Part shown: positions 9,350 to 18,515 of the stretch, piece by piece
Numbering within the stretch: the stretch's first letter is position 1
How the letters are laid out: every line of letters starts with the position of its first letter
Source of the DNA: CAYOZN01 sp964408455
GTDB taxonomy: Bacteria > Planctomycetota > Phycisphaerae > UBA1845 > UTPLA1
Length of the DNA stretch: 32,464 bases
Direction: 5' to 3'
Assembly: GCA_964408455.1 (NCBI GenBank)
Contig: CAYOZN010000041.1
Coordinates: 1 to 32,464, forward strand
Translations under genes and position numbers: made by a program
The notes under the pieces: generated by a model
Told to the model about the DNA's origin: nothing
Seen by the model: only the letters and a program-made list of their open reading frames with translations
Database searches by the model: none

Positions 9350-9988
9350 TTAAGAACAAGCAGTTGTTTCCGGGTGCTCGGCATCGAGCTCTGCCAGCGC
9401 CTCATTGACCGCCAGCAGGTCAGTCGGGTCGGAGTCAAAGGTCGCAGTCTCGGCAATGTCCTCGAAGCGTGCGTGTACGCCCGCCCTGCCGGAAAAACCT
9501 GCCCGACCGGGCGTACTCTGATCCAGTGCCGCCTCCCTGGCGCCCGGTTCTTGTGCACTGTGCGAAAGTGCAACAGCGGTGTCAGCATCAGCCGTGCCGG
9601 ACGCATCCGCCACATCCGCATGGGTATCAGCCGTCTCCGTAGCATATTGCCGCTCGCCGCGCAAATTTCCGCGCCCGCCGCGCTTCAGGGCCCCACGTCT
9701 ACGTGCGTCATCCACGAGTATGCGGCGCATCGCCTCCGCCGCCGCCGCGAAAAAATGCCGCCGCGACTCGAAGCAGCCGTCTGCTCCGGACATGAGCCGC
9801 AGGTAGGCCTCGTGGACGAGGGCGGTGGGCTAAAGGACATGGCCGGGCCTTTCATGGGCGAGTTGAGTGCGCGTAAGTGCCTGTAATTCCAAATAGATAC
9901 AGTCCATGAGCAGTGGAAACGCGTTGCCATTGCCCGCGCGAAGCGCATTTATGAACTGAGTGACGTTGGCTTGCCCGGTGGACGCCAT
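9350..9988 (-). pseudogene. Broken ECF sigma factor (TIGR02999-like)
   Basis: The frame starts at ATG 9988 (MASTGQANVTQFINAL), reads 52 codons, meets TAG at 9830-9832 and continues in the same frame as PTALVHEAYLRL, MSGADGCFESRRHFFAAAAEAMRR and so on to a stop at 9350. The family normally has LQPTALVHEAYLRL here, so one C-to-T change turned Gln (CAG) into an amber codon. Region 2 follows, then an expanded Ala/Asp/Thr-rich linker, then the start of region 4 (LLAVNEALAELDAEHPE). The sequence then breaks off: the region 4 helix-turn-helix is gone and the unrecognised gene at 9333 begins. With both a nonsense codon and no -35 recognition helix, the product cannot act as a sigma factor. Families of this type are abundant in Planctomycetota. 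Confidence 0.8.
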
Positions 9989-10003
9989 AAGGCCCGCTTG
10001 TAA

Positions 10004-11260
10004 AAGCCAATTCACAGACAGGAGGATTTCGACGACGACGCCATCGGCGATCTGTGCGATCCCGATTTTGACGGCGACGGCATCAACGAGGCCGGCTTCC
10101 CCGGTCCTTGCGTCGGCGGCAGCACCGCCAATTGCAACGACAACTGCCCCGGCGTGGCCAATCCCACCCAGGCCGATGTCGATTCGGACGCCGTGGCCGA
10201 TGCCTGTGACAACTGCCCGAACAACGCCAACGCCAGTCAGGCCGATTCCGACGGCGATGGCGACGGCAATGCCTGCGACAATTGCCCCAGCGTCTTCAAC
10301 CCCGAACAAGCAGATACCGACGCCGACGGCGTCGGCGATGCGTGCGACAACTGCCCGAACGCGCCGAATCTGGACCAAGCGAACTGCGATGGGGACGGCC
10401 AGGGCGACGCCTGCGACAGCAATGACGATAACGACCCGGTGCCTGACAATATGGACTGCGCTGATTGTGATCCCAGCCGTTACCCTTGGGCGACGGAGCT
10501 TTGTAACGGAATCGACGACGATTGCGACGGTGAGATTGACGAGAGTGGTGGTGCGACATGGTATCTCGACCAGGATGGAGATGGATACGGCGACCCGAGC
10601 CATACGACTGCGTCCTGCAGCCAACCAGTAGGCTACGTATCGAACGATGACGACTGCGACGATTCGAGTTCGAGCGTGAACCCCCTCGCACCCGAATTTT
10701 GCGACGACGGGATTGACAACGATTGCGATGGTAATACGGACGACAGAGATGGCGCTACTGGCGTCCCTTGTCCTACGATAGAACAACCGGTTCCAACTGG
10801 TGCTTGCTGCAACCTTGGTGACAAAACTTGCTTGCTCATGACGCGGTTGGCGTGCGACGCTGAGGGGCTACTGTATCAGGGCGACAACGTTGAGTGTGAC
10901 AGTGGTCGCTGTGCAATGCGTTCGGATCCACCGGTATGCAACCCGCCCGAGATTGAATGCACGTGGGGCATGTACTCTTGTGATGACGGTCCCTGCCGGG
11001 ACATTCCATGTGGCACTACCGTCTTGCTTCAAGTCGCGCCTCCGCCATGCTATCGTTTCACCGGTTGGAGCGGAGGTATAGCCGGTACACAGAACCCCGT
11101 CTCAGTAGTTTGGGAATGTGATCTTGACTTTCAAGCAAATTTCGAAATAGACCCCGACTTGGTGGTGGACCCTGACGGTTGCTGCGGTCCGGGAGTACCT
11201 TGTCTGCTGCCAATCTTGCTGGTTGGCTGCAAATGGAAGCGAAGACTGCGGCGCAGATGA
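10004..11260 (+). pseudogene. 5'-truncated secreted TSP3 / MopE-repeat protein
   Basis: The frame is open from a stop at 10001-10003 with no ATG; GTG 10154 is the first ordinary start but lies inside a repeat. From 10022 the sequence already reads as thrombospondin type 3 repeats (DNCPN..N..Q.DSDGDG..D.CD), about four of them, which bind calcium. Two MopE-type putative metal-binding repeats follow (CNGIDDDCDGEIDE, FCDDGIDNDCDGNTDD), then a Cys-rich TGACC...CLLM segment and an InlB/Flg_new-like repeat (FTGWSGG...). The tail is CCGPGVPCLLPILLVG followed by KWKRRLRRR, resembling a Cys / short hydrophobic / Arg-rich C-terminal sorting signal. The N-terminus and signal peptide are lost, and the gene starts 16 bp from the divergent broken sigma gene, so it is probably not secreted or expressed. 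Confidence 0.72.
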
Positions 11261-11396
11261 TGCGTGTCCTTCGGTTCTCTTCGACATGCAAGCCTCATCC
11301 GGGACGCTGGTCATCACCGACGCGCCAAGTGACGGGTACCCGAAATCGGTCCCGACCCTGGTGGCAACGAAATTATCTAAATGCAACATTGTGCCG

Positions 11397-14300
11397 CTAC
11401 CGCACGACTCGGTGCCGTGGAATTCTCGAACCCACCGGCTCCCAATACCAAGCGCCCGCGGGGACTCCGTCTGGATTCTGTGGCGGTTGATAGGTAACCG
11501 CATCTTTCTTGGCCTTCATCTGCTTAAGCAATTCCGCAGCCGGTCCCGCCCAAAGTAGCCCGGCCTTTTCGGCCTCAACGGCGTGCTTTGCGTCTCGTAG
11601 GGCATCAGCTTGTTGGTTCATGTGTGCCTTGGCAACTGCCCGGAACGCGAAATAACTTCGATCGCACGGGCTTTCATGCGACTCGGCTGCGGCCTGCCAT
11701 CGATCGCAGAGTGTGACGATCTGGCTGTATTGTTGTCTGAACAGGAAATCCCAGCACTGGTTGTAGGCACCGAATTCGCCCAGGAGAAATTCGGTTTCGT
11801 CTACGGCGAACGGCATGTCCTGCGCAAGGCTTTGTGCGGCAACCTGGTGATTGAACAGGCTCGCAATCGCGAAGGACCCGGGTTGATGTCGTCGAGCATC
11901 GAGTCGACCGTATCGAGAAACGCCGAATCGATAATACCTCTCAATCTCTACGAGCGCCTGTCGGGCAATCGTTGATCGCGGGAAAGCCGCGCACCATTCG
12001 ACGGCGGACTCGTGCATCAAATCGGCGGCTCCATTCCACAGCAGATACGAAGTCTTCGCCCGATGATGATCTTCGTTCTCCGGATCGGACGCGATGCGTT
12101 GATTGAACTCAGCAATAACGTTCTGCAGCAAGTTTGCCGGTAACGCGTCGTTGGGGATAACTGACATACCTTGGACCTGTATCTCCTGAATACGGTCTCC
12201 TCGAAAGCCGTACCAACCCTGCTCGCTGCCGCCAAACTTGTAGGCTATCTTCTCGAAGGGCTTCGGAACGGATCCTGACGTCATCCTGACCTCAGCTCCA
12301 CAGTCGTAGCAAGCACGTAACTCGAAAGCCTCAAGCGCAGTTTTCTTGACCGACTGGAGTGACAAGTCGCTCAAGTGGCGTGGCCACAAATCATTAGTTT
12401 GCTGATAGGCGTGAACAGCTTCCACCACTTGGACGAGGTCACGTAAATCGCTTGCATCGATTGGCGGATACGGCGCATCCACATTCAACACTCTCGGCAT
12501 TTCGTTGGCGGCTGGAACGCTCACCAGTCCGACTTCGCCTGGCTCACTCAGGAACAGCAGGCCAAAGTGAGCGGATGTCGCGAGCGTGCTAAAGCTGGGT
12601 TCCACTCCTGTCCCTAAGCCATAGCCAATGTTCTCGGGTGAAAGTGTGCCACCATCCAGTCGTATCCACTCACTACCGGGCACATAGAGGTGCTCTCCGT
12701 GCTCGAAGACAAAACTGTCGAGGGTCTGATCCGAGTCCTGGTGCTTATACAGCAACTGGATTGCGGCCTGGCCTGGGGAACGATTGCGCGGGTGGATCCA
12801 CTGAGTGATCTCCGATCCGCCTGCGGCCAGCCAGTCGCCATTCGATCGAAAGTGGTACCGATTGTGTCCGTAGCTATTGCCAACCCACGGGCGAAGCGGC
12901 AGCTCCATCAAGTCAACTTGCAACAACTCGGGGTTGATTCGAAGTGCATACTCTTCCTTGATGCCACGCATGACCAGGGCATAATATCCGCCGGCTGCGT
13001 CTGGGTCCGGCACGCGCGCAATCGAAAAAGGAACGAACGCTATGTCATCGTCGGCCGGCAGACTTCGGCCCTTGTGCTCGGAATGCGATTCCTTCGCCTC
13101 GTGGATGACCTTGCAATCGATCGCATTGCCCTGAATCGTAAGAAGGCCCACCCAGGTCCGCAGCTTGGGGCCCATTGCTGCCGCAAGGACAACCTTGCCC
13201 GGTTCGATCGCAAGGGCCTTTGCTCCCTTATTAATTGCCGGCGTCGCACCCTTGATTGAGGTTGCTACAACGCGGCCATCTCGATCACGAACCTTGATCG
13301 TACTTCTGCCCGAAAAGCACCACACGTTTTGCCCATCCCATGTCACCTCGTGAATCGTGTCTGCCTTGAGCGTCATAATGACATCGAGCACGCCGGGCGT
13401 GCGGTGGAAGAGGAGATGGTGCTTCGTCCAGACTGCGTCAAACTTGTCGCATGGGATCAGGCCCTGCCATTGTTCTTTGCTGGGAAACCAGCCACGAAGA
13501 TTATACCAGCGATTACACTGCAGCCTCTGAACCTTTCCCTTCTTTGTTCGCACGAACATGCGAATCGGCTCGATTCGCAGTACGCGATTCGATTCAGATG
13601 GCGCCTTCGACATGGTCTGTTGTGCCGCCGAGGCCTCGCGAATTGGCCCAAGTGTCCGTTCCATTTGAGGAATGAGACTCGAGCGCCAGTGAGAATGACC
13701 GCAATAATCTTCGAGTCGCTTGGCCCAGCCTTCGAAGCTATCAATTAACGCAGCGCGGCGCATCGCTGCAGACCCTGAACCCCTGGCGTAGGCGCGGAAC
13801 ATAAAACCAAGTTCGCCATAATACTGATTGACTTGACGTGGCGACGCCTTCAAGCGGCTCAGAAACGCCTCGAACTCCGAATCCGAATACTGCGCGATAT
13901 GATCGGGGTCGAGTGAGGCCATGCACAGGAATACGAGCATTTCCGTTGAAACGAGTGGCACGTCGGGGACGGCACTTAATAAAATGTACTCCATGTGTGC
14001 CAGGTCCTCGGGTCCGGGACCCTTGTCCATGACTGTCGTCGGAGGACCCCACGGACGGGGGTCTGCAGTCGGTTGCCGCGGCAACGCGATTGCAAGCTGG
14101 AGCCACCAATGCATGCATCTGCCATCCCATTCAGGCTCAGGTGGCGAAGCGTGTCCTTTGATGGGTCTTGGCGCCAAGGCCGGAATGCGGGGCACGTCTT
14201 CGCGCGTGAAGCGTCTCATGGCCTCATAGACGCGCGCACTGCCATCGCGGGCACAAATCCAAACTGATTCGTCCAGATTCCTGTATTGGACGTCCTGATG

Positions 14301-15545
14301 TTGTGGCAATCGAAAGCAAAGTCGCTCATAGGCCCCATTGAGCTTTCTGCCAAGCGAGACGGCCTCGCATGCATCCAGCAGACGCTGGTCGATGGAGCGT
14401 CGCGCTAGCTCAACAGCGCGCTCAGCGGCGCGAAATCGCGCAAGTAGGTCGTTCTTTGCCTTAACAGGTTCGAGGCGTTCCCAGGCAATCATGACTTGGA
14501 GATCAAACGGGAAGATTTCGAGATAGTCTTCGATTGCTGCCTGGCAAAAGACGAAATCGCGCGGGGAAATCAGGAGGCCGGCCTCTCTCAAAGAGGCCGC
14601 CTCCCAGTAACTCCCGAGGCCCGTGAGTACATCTGCTCGGTGTTTCAGCGTCTGTAGTTGCTCTTTTTCCGACGAGGCGGGGGCGATTCCGTTCCTGCCG
14701 ATAAGCTTCGTATGCGACGAGGTGAGGTACTGCACAAGACCCGTGAGATTTTCAAAGCGCTCTTCATGTACGCCGGACCCATTGGATTCCTGCACTTTGA
14801 TCTTGAGATCAAAAGGCCCGTCTTCACCTCGTTCGGTCGCCTTAAACTCGGCCTCGATAATCAGGGGCGCTGGTCCTCGGCGGGTGCGAGTTCCTTGCAC
14901 GTCGTATTCCCGCAGAATTGAATGGGCCTCTTCGAATTCCAATGTGGCCACGCCCTCGCGCGATCGGAAACTATGTTCCAATAGCCGCGCTAACCCGACC
15001 TGCAGGTCGTCCAAATCGGAGGACAAGCTGCGGTTGACAAAAGGCGCCACCGCAATAATTGTCTCCACGCCGCGCGGAAAGCGCGACACGACAGTACTTA
15101 CCAGAGTGCCTATCTCGCGCGTGGCTTGGTCCGAGTACTTTTGGGGGTCTGGCACGAGCGCCTCTTCGAGCCGCGTCCCAGTGACGCAGTCGCATGCGAC
15201 CGCATAGAGCTTTGGAGTGTCCTTGATCGTGCGCACGGTTAAGATCAAGAGGCGATCGGCACCTGCGATCCTTCCCAACTCTAGTCGATGTTCCACACCC
15301 GAAGACGCCAGCGCATTCGCGATTCTCAGTTCGTCAACGAGGCGGTTCAGGTCCTGGCGTTCAACCAGCTCAATGTCCGTTCGCCGCGAAAGTTCGGTGA
15401 CCGCCAAATCAAGCAGGCCTGCGCGATCGATCTCACGAGTTCCAATGACAGCCCATGACGTGCGAGACGACTGACTATCAGAAACCGGCTGCCACGAACC
15501 GAGGGACAGGGCTTGGGCTGCAATGATGGCTTTCAGCAAGAACAT
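11397..15545 (-). CDS. Large exported protein with tandem CsgG-like domains, 1,382 aa
   Basis: This is the last gene of a five-gene operon, starting 41 bp after the smaller CsgG-like gene. ATG 15545 has AAAGGA seven bases upstream. Residues 1-20 form a plausible signal peptide. Residues about 30-290 contain two CsgG/FlgO-like modules: WAVIGTREIDRAGLLDLAV...VERQDLNRLVDE, and IIAVAPFVNRSLS...LEFEEAHSILREYD. The middle (about 300-680) is helical and unrecognised. Residues about 680-1000 have repeated strand-rich Trp/Asp segments (TWDGQNVWCFSG, LRTWVGLLTIQG), suggestive of a beta-propeller. The C-terminal 300 residues look like TPR-type helices. CsgG-like domains form or assist outer-membrane secretion and assembly complexes; what this one handles is unknown. 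The final residues, about 1350-1382, are low-complexity. The 136-bp gap to the convergent gene at 11260 shows nothing clear. Confidence 0.75.
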   Translation of the reverse strand: MFLLKAIIAAQALSLGSWQPVSDSQSSRTSWAVIGTREIDRAGLLDLAVTELSRRTDIELVERQDLNRLVDELRIANALASSGVEHRLELGRIAGADRLLILTVRTIKDTPKLYAVACDCVTGTRLEEALVPDPQKYSDQATREIGTLVSTVVSRFPRGVETIIAVAPFVNRSLSSDLDDLQVGLARLLEHSFRSREGVATLEFEEAHSILREYDVQGTRTRRGPAPLIIEAEFKATERGEDGPFDLKIKVQESNGSGVHEERFENLTGLVQYLTSSHTKLIGRNGIAPASSEKEQLQTLKHRADVLTGLGSYWEAASLREAGLLISPRDFVFCQAAIEDYLEIFPFDLQVMIAWERLEPVKAKNDLLARFRAAERAVELARRSIDQRLLDACEAVSLGRKLNGAYERLCFRLPQHQDVQYRNLDESVWICARDGSARVYEAMRRFTREDVPRIPALAPRPIKGHASPPEPEWDGRCMHWWLQLAIALPRQPTADPRPWGPPTTVMDKGPGPEDLAHMEYILLSAVPDVPLVSTEMLVFLCMASLDPDHIAQYSDSEFEAFLSRLKASPRQVNQYYGELGFMFRAYARGSGSAAMRRAALIDSFEGWAKRLEDYCGHSHWRSSLIPQMERTLGPIREASAAQQTMSKAPSESNRVLRIEPIRMFVRTKKGKVQRLQCNRWYNLRGWFPSKEQWQGLIPCDKFDAVWTKHHLLFHRTPGVLDVIMTLKADTIHEVTWDGQNVWCFSGRSTIKVRDRDGRVVATSIKGATPAINKGAKALAIEPGKVVLAAAMGPKLRTWVGLLTIQGNAIDCKVIHEAKESHSEHKGRSLPADDDIAFVPFSIARVPDPDAAGGYYALVMRGIKEEYALRINPELLQVDLMELPLRPWVGNSYGHNRYHFRSNGDWLAAGGSEITQWIHPRNRSPGQAAIQLLYKHQDSDQTLDSFVFEHGEHLYVPGSEWIRLDGGTLSPENIGYGLGTGVEPSFSTLATSAHFGLLFLSEPGEVGLVSVPAANEMPRVLNVDAPYPPIDASDLRDLVQVVEAVHAYQQTNDLWPRHLSDLSLQSVKKTALEAFELRACYDCGAEVRMTSGSVPKPFEKIAYKFGGSEQGWYGFRGDRIQEIQVQGMSVIPNDALPANLLQNVIAEFNQRIASDPENEDHHRAKTSYLLWNGAADLMHESAVEWCAAFPRSTIARQALVEIERYYRFGVSRYGRLDARRHQPGSFAIASLFNHQVAAQSLAQDMPFAVDETEFLLGEFGAYNQCWDFLFRQQYSQIVTLCDRWQAAAESHESPCDRSYFAFRAVAKAHMNQQADALRDAKHAVEAEKAGLLWAGPAAELLKQMKAKKDAVTYQPPQNPDGVPAGAWYWEPVGSRIPRHRVVR

Positions 15546-15586
15546 TGGTTTTCCTTTGTGTGTTAGTCGGCGATAGACGTAGCCGC

Positions 15587-16642
15587 TCAGTCAGAGTTGG
15601 GTTTCGCTGGCTGCGACGCTGGCGCATTTGCAGGTGCTGTCCGCGCGAAGAAACTCAGAACACCAAGGCCGCAGATTCGCCCGGCGCTCTGTAAGGCATT
15701 CTTGGCGGCAATGTTCTCCGACAGGTCGATGCCGCGCTGAGTCGTGCGCTCTACGTGCAGAATCTCGGCGTTACCACGGTCTATGACCTGTAGTTCCATA
15801 CGTGCACTGCAACTCACCAAGCGACCAATTCGCACACCGAACTCGCTGATGGCCTCTCCCACGATAACGACGTCAACACCCTCCAGCGTTGAGGGCCAGG
15901 ACTTGAATTTAGAGCTGGTGAGCTCCTTGTATATTCTCGACGTTGATCCGGGCGCGATAGTGCGAATTGCAAACCCGCACTCTTTCAGCATCAACCTAAG
16001 CTCGGTTTCCGCAGCAGGATCCGGCGCGGGCACCTGATTCAGGTGTTGTTCTGGAATCAGCACACAAACTACTGGGAGCTTTCGGCGCTTTAGTGACGCC
16101 TTCAATGGAATCAATGGATCCTGAACCGGCGCGCGATTCTCCAGCACCATGGTCGCGGATTGCGGCAGGCGCTGCGCCAGCCTTTCAGACAACTGCACCG
16201 CGAGTTCGGCAAGATCCGCTCCCGCGTCACCTTTGATCATGTCACCATCAAGTCGACTGGTTTCCGTTCCAATGATCTTAGCCGTCAGAAAGAGGTTTTT
16301 TCCCATGGTGAAGGCCTTTCCGACAACGATGATCTCGGCACCTACCAATCGTCCAGCCTTCACCGCGTGATCCGTATTCACAAGTCCGGTGAGAGTGAGC
16401 TCCTGCTCCTTCAGCGTTTCAGCTAACGTCGACCTGTCTACGATCTCGAATTGTCCTCCAGAAAGGCTGATTGTGATAACCTCGGCGATCTGTTGACCAA
16501 TCTCATTTCCGTTTGGCGCATCCACGGCAAAGTCGAGAACGGCCAGCGTGATAGGCCGAGTGCTTGATACTGTGGGTTGACTTGCTGGCGCCGGCTCAGG
16601 CTGGCCAAAGACGAAAGCAAGGAGTGTAAGAACTGGACACAT
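15587..16642 (-). CDS. CsgG/FlgO-like exported protein
   Basis: Residues after the leader read TLAVLDFAVDAPNGNEIGQQ...EIVDRSTLAETLKEQ...GAEIIVVGKAF, the classic CsgG-type Rossmann-like fold (hydrophobic strand, AVLDF, ..VDR..L..., GA..IVVG). A second, weaker copy follows (PVVCVLIPEQHL... VDVVIVGEAISEFG). An in-frame ATG lies at 16681, but ATG 16642 is preferred: it lies one base after the stop of the upstream gene, has GAGGGAAA upstream, and begins a short signal peptide (MCPVLTLLAFVFGQ) followed by a Pro/Ala linker. No lipobox is convincing, although Cys2 exists. The protein presumably acts in the periplasm or at the outer membrane with its larger CsgG-domain neighbour. The C-terminus is Ala/Pro-rich and probably disordered. 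The family link is firm; the partner and cargo are unknown. Confidence 0.8.
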   Translation of the reverse strand: MCPVLTLLAFVFGQPEPAPASQPTVSSTRPITLAVLDFAVDAPNGNEIGQQIAEVITISLSGGQFEIVDRSTLAETLKEQELTLTGLVNTDHAVKAGRLVGAEIIVVGKAFTMGKNLFLTAKIIGTETSRLDGDMIKGDAGADLAELAVQLSERLAQRLPQSATMVLENRAPVQDPLIPLKASLKRRKLPVVCVLIPEQHLNQVPAPDPAAETELRLMLKECGFAIRTIAPGSTSRIYKELTSSKFKSWPSTLEGVDVVIVGEAISEFGVRIGRLVSCSARMELQVIDRGNAEILHVERTTQRGIDLSENIAAKNALQSAGRICGLGVLSFFARTAPANAPASQPAKPNSD

Positions 16643-16643
16643 G

Positions 16644-17678
16644 TCATTTTCCCTCACGCCGGTTATGTGGCTGGTAGTCAAATCGAGTCAACGCTGCAGG
16701 CATACTCGCGGGTACCTGCTGAATGGCGCTGCTTAGAGATTCGCTAAGGGAATAGAAAACTGCATTACGAAGGAAGAGTTGCGCGCGAGGATCTTCAGCA
16801 ATAGGTCCGAACGGTAACTGGCTCGCGATTACCGCACCGCGGCCAACTGGAAAAACGTCCAGCAGACACTTCAGCGCATTGTCGGGACCCTCGGAGCCGT
16901 CGATGGGAAACCAAATTATCGGCTGGTCACCTTCGTGGACTTCGGCAAGAATGATCGGCCGTGCGTCCGCATGTAGGGCCGCTGCCCTAATGGCAGAGTC
17001 GTTCAGATCTGCCAGCAGGGGGTGATCGCATACATGCTCTATAAACGGTGGCGGAACCTCGAACGAAAACGTGCGTCCACCAATGTCCCGGCAACGTTCT
17101 TGTACAAGGATGATAATAACCGCGCCGCGCTCGGCTTGACGCAGGTAGCCCATTTCTGGCAGCGTAGTTCGACCGAGGAAGTCTGGCCCAACAACCACGA
17201 TGTCGGGCTTCAGGATCGCCAAATCTGGATCATTTTGAACGCGAATGACAGTGCCCGGCACGTTCCCCAGGGCACTGGTGAGTTCAGCACTCGTCTCGCA
17301 TGTAATGATGTTTACGTCCGGCGAAAGCGACGCCAACGAATCCAGGATGCAATCAGGGTAAACCCATATCGATAGTTCCAATCGCTGGGTCAACGGCAGC
17401 TCGTCCAAATCGCGAATCACAAAAGCTATCTGCATGGAAACAGCGGTACGAACTGACGGGGCAGTCAAACTAATGCAGTGCTCACGCGCTTCGCTTTTCA
17501 TTACCAATTGACCGATGTCGATGGCGATGCCGTCGTATGCGATGCACCACTCCACATGGACGCGGTCCTCGATCGGAATTGCCACGCGCTCGAGGCGTAT
17601 CTCGACCTGCCGCCCGGAGATCCAGTGGCCCTCGTTGGGTAGCGTTACTAGCAGCAGACCGGCGATTTCCCTTATCAC
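16644..17678 (-). CDS. Unrecognised protein with GATase-like C-terminal half
   Basis: The start is a GTG overlapping the upstream stop (GTGA, 17675-17678), with GAGGAGAG four to five bases upstream, so translation is coupled to the anti-sigma-like gene. The first 110 residues are strand-rich (RQVEIRLERVAIPIEDRV) and look like a beta-sandwich. From about 115 the sequence resembles the class I glutamine amidotransferase / ThuA-like fold used in surface and polysaccharide-associated proteins: ...ILKPDIVVVGPDFLGR, ...RGAVIIILVQER, and near the C-terminus GRGAVIASQLPFG...AQLFLRNAVFYSL. No catalytic Cys of true glutaminases is evident, so it is more likely a binding or scaffold module. There is no signal peptide and no membrane helix. 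It sits between the anti-sigma gene and the CsgG genes, so it may link sensing to the exported complex; that is inference. Confidence 0.65.
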   Translation of the reverse strand: MIREIAGLLLVTLPNEGHWISGRQVEIRLERVAIPIEDRVHVEWCIAYDGIAIDIGQLVMKSEAREHCISLTAPSVRTAVSMQIAFVIRDLDELPLTQRLELSIWVYPDCILDSLASLSPDVNIITCETSAELTSALGNVPGTVIRVQNDPDLAILKPDIVVVGPDFLGRTTLPEMGYLRQAERGAVIIILVQERCRDIGGRTFSFEVPPPFIEHVCDHPLLADLNDSAIRAAALHADARPIILAEVHEGDQPIIWFPIDGSEGPDNALKCLLDVFPVGRGAVIASQLPFGPIAEDPRAQLFLRNAVFYSLSESLSSAIQQVPASMPAALTRFDYQPHNRREGK

Positions 17679-18511
17679 AGTCTCTCCTCGGCTTGAGACT
17701 CACTCGCAAGAAGAAAGCGCATTAGGCCGGCCGGTGATCGAATGGAGCCCAGTTCAATCGGCCTGTCGAACCGAGTGCCGAGCTCGACGGAAAGCGAGCC
17801 AATATCCGTCGCCTCGCCACTTCGCAGCTGGGTGATCATTGCGACGACACGGCCGCCTTTTCCCTGGTCGTCCGAAGCAGTGATTCTGTAATGAACCCGA
17901 CACTGGTTTGCCAAGGGAAGCGAGATCTCGGCGGCCTCGCCGCCAACGATGGCGAGATTGGCATCCGACAAGACTTGATTTCCCTCGCCCGCGATGGTCA
18001 GACGCATGATCTGCAGATTGCTGCTGGATGGCGCGGCCGCGGACATAAGACCGACGCACGCATCGTCGGCATTGAAAAGGACCCAGCCAGCCTTGCGATC
18101 GAACACGTCCGACACGCGGTGAAAAAGCTCGGTGCCTTGCTGCACCTGTAAATGCGCTAGGACAAACGGGCTTTCCGCATCAATGGAGAATCGATCAATA
18201 ACGCTTGGTGCCCAATAGCCACCCAAGGCGCTGAGGAGAACGACCGCTGCGATGGCACCTATTCGTCGAACAATGAAATTCCAGCGGCGCGGATGGCGTA
18301 ATGATGCGAAGTCGAGGGCCTGCCAGCCGGCCGGCGGAGTCGACTCCGCGAATTCCCCCTGCATGAACTCACGCACGTCGTCGAGGTCTTCCAGCTCGCG
18401 GCGAAGTGGCTCGCTTGCGTGAAGGCAAGAGAACATGTCTGCAATGCGCGCTCTTTCATTGCGATCCCAACCGCGTTCCACAAAGAATTGCCTGGCTTCC
18501 TCAAGATTCAT
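17675..18511 (-). CDS. Probable anti-sigma factor with one membrane helix
   Basis: The frame is open to 18607, but ATG 18511 is chosen: it lies four bases after the sigma stop and has GGAGGAG about ten bases upstream. Residues 1-90 are charged and helical (MNLEEARQFFVERGWD), followed by a membrane segment at about 95-120 (RRIGAIAAVVLLSALGGYW). A C-terminal domain of about 155 residues is rich in beta strands and would lie outside the cytoplasm. This is the layout of membrane anti-sigma factors: an N-terminal sigma-binding helical part and an external sensor. There is no zinc-finger HxxxCxxC motif, so it is not a ZAS-type protein by eye. Its position directly after an ECF sigma gene is the main support; the ligand is unknown. 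Confidence 0.7.
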   Translation of the reverse strand: MNLEEARQFFVERGWDRNERARIADMFSCLHASEPLRRELEDLDDVREFMQGEFAESTPPAGWQALDFASLRHPRRWNFIVRRIGAIAAVVLLSALGGYWAPSVIDRFSIDAESPFVLAHLQVQQGTELFHRVSDVFDRKAGWVLFNADDACVGLMSAAAPSSSNLQIMRLTIAGEGNQVLSDANLAIVGGEAAEISLPLANQCRVHYRITASDDQGKGGRVVAMITQLRSGEATDIGSLSVELGTRFDRPIELGSIRSPAGLMRFLLASESQAEERL

Positions 18512-18515
18512 GCTG

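Noticed and set aside
9334..9645. Upstream part of the frame containing the unrecognised 173-residue protein
   Set aside because: It is a shifted-frame reading of the sigma pseudogene, with Arg/Pro/Leu-rich non-protein-like content.
10154..10449. Possible CRISPR or DNA repeat array in the TSP3 region
   Set aside because: The periodicity is imperfect and follows protein repeats (DNCPN..Q.D.DGDG); there are no uniform spacers.
9830..10786. 318-codon minus-strand frame rich in Val/Ile/Ala
   Set aside because: It is the antisense of the TSP3/MopE repeats. Only its last 52 codons, from ATG 9988, are real (start of the broken sigma factor).
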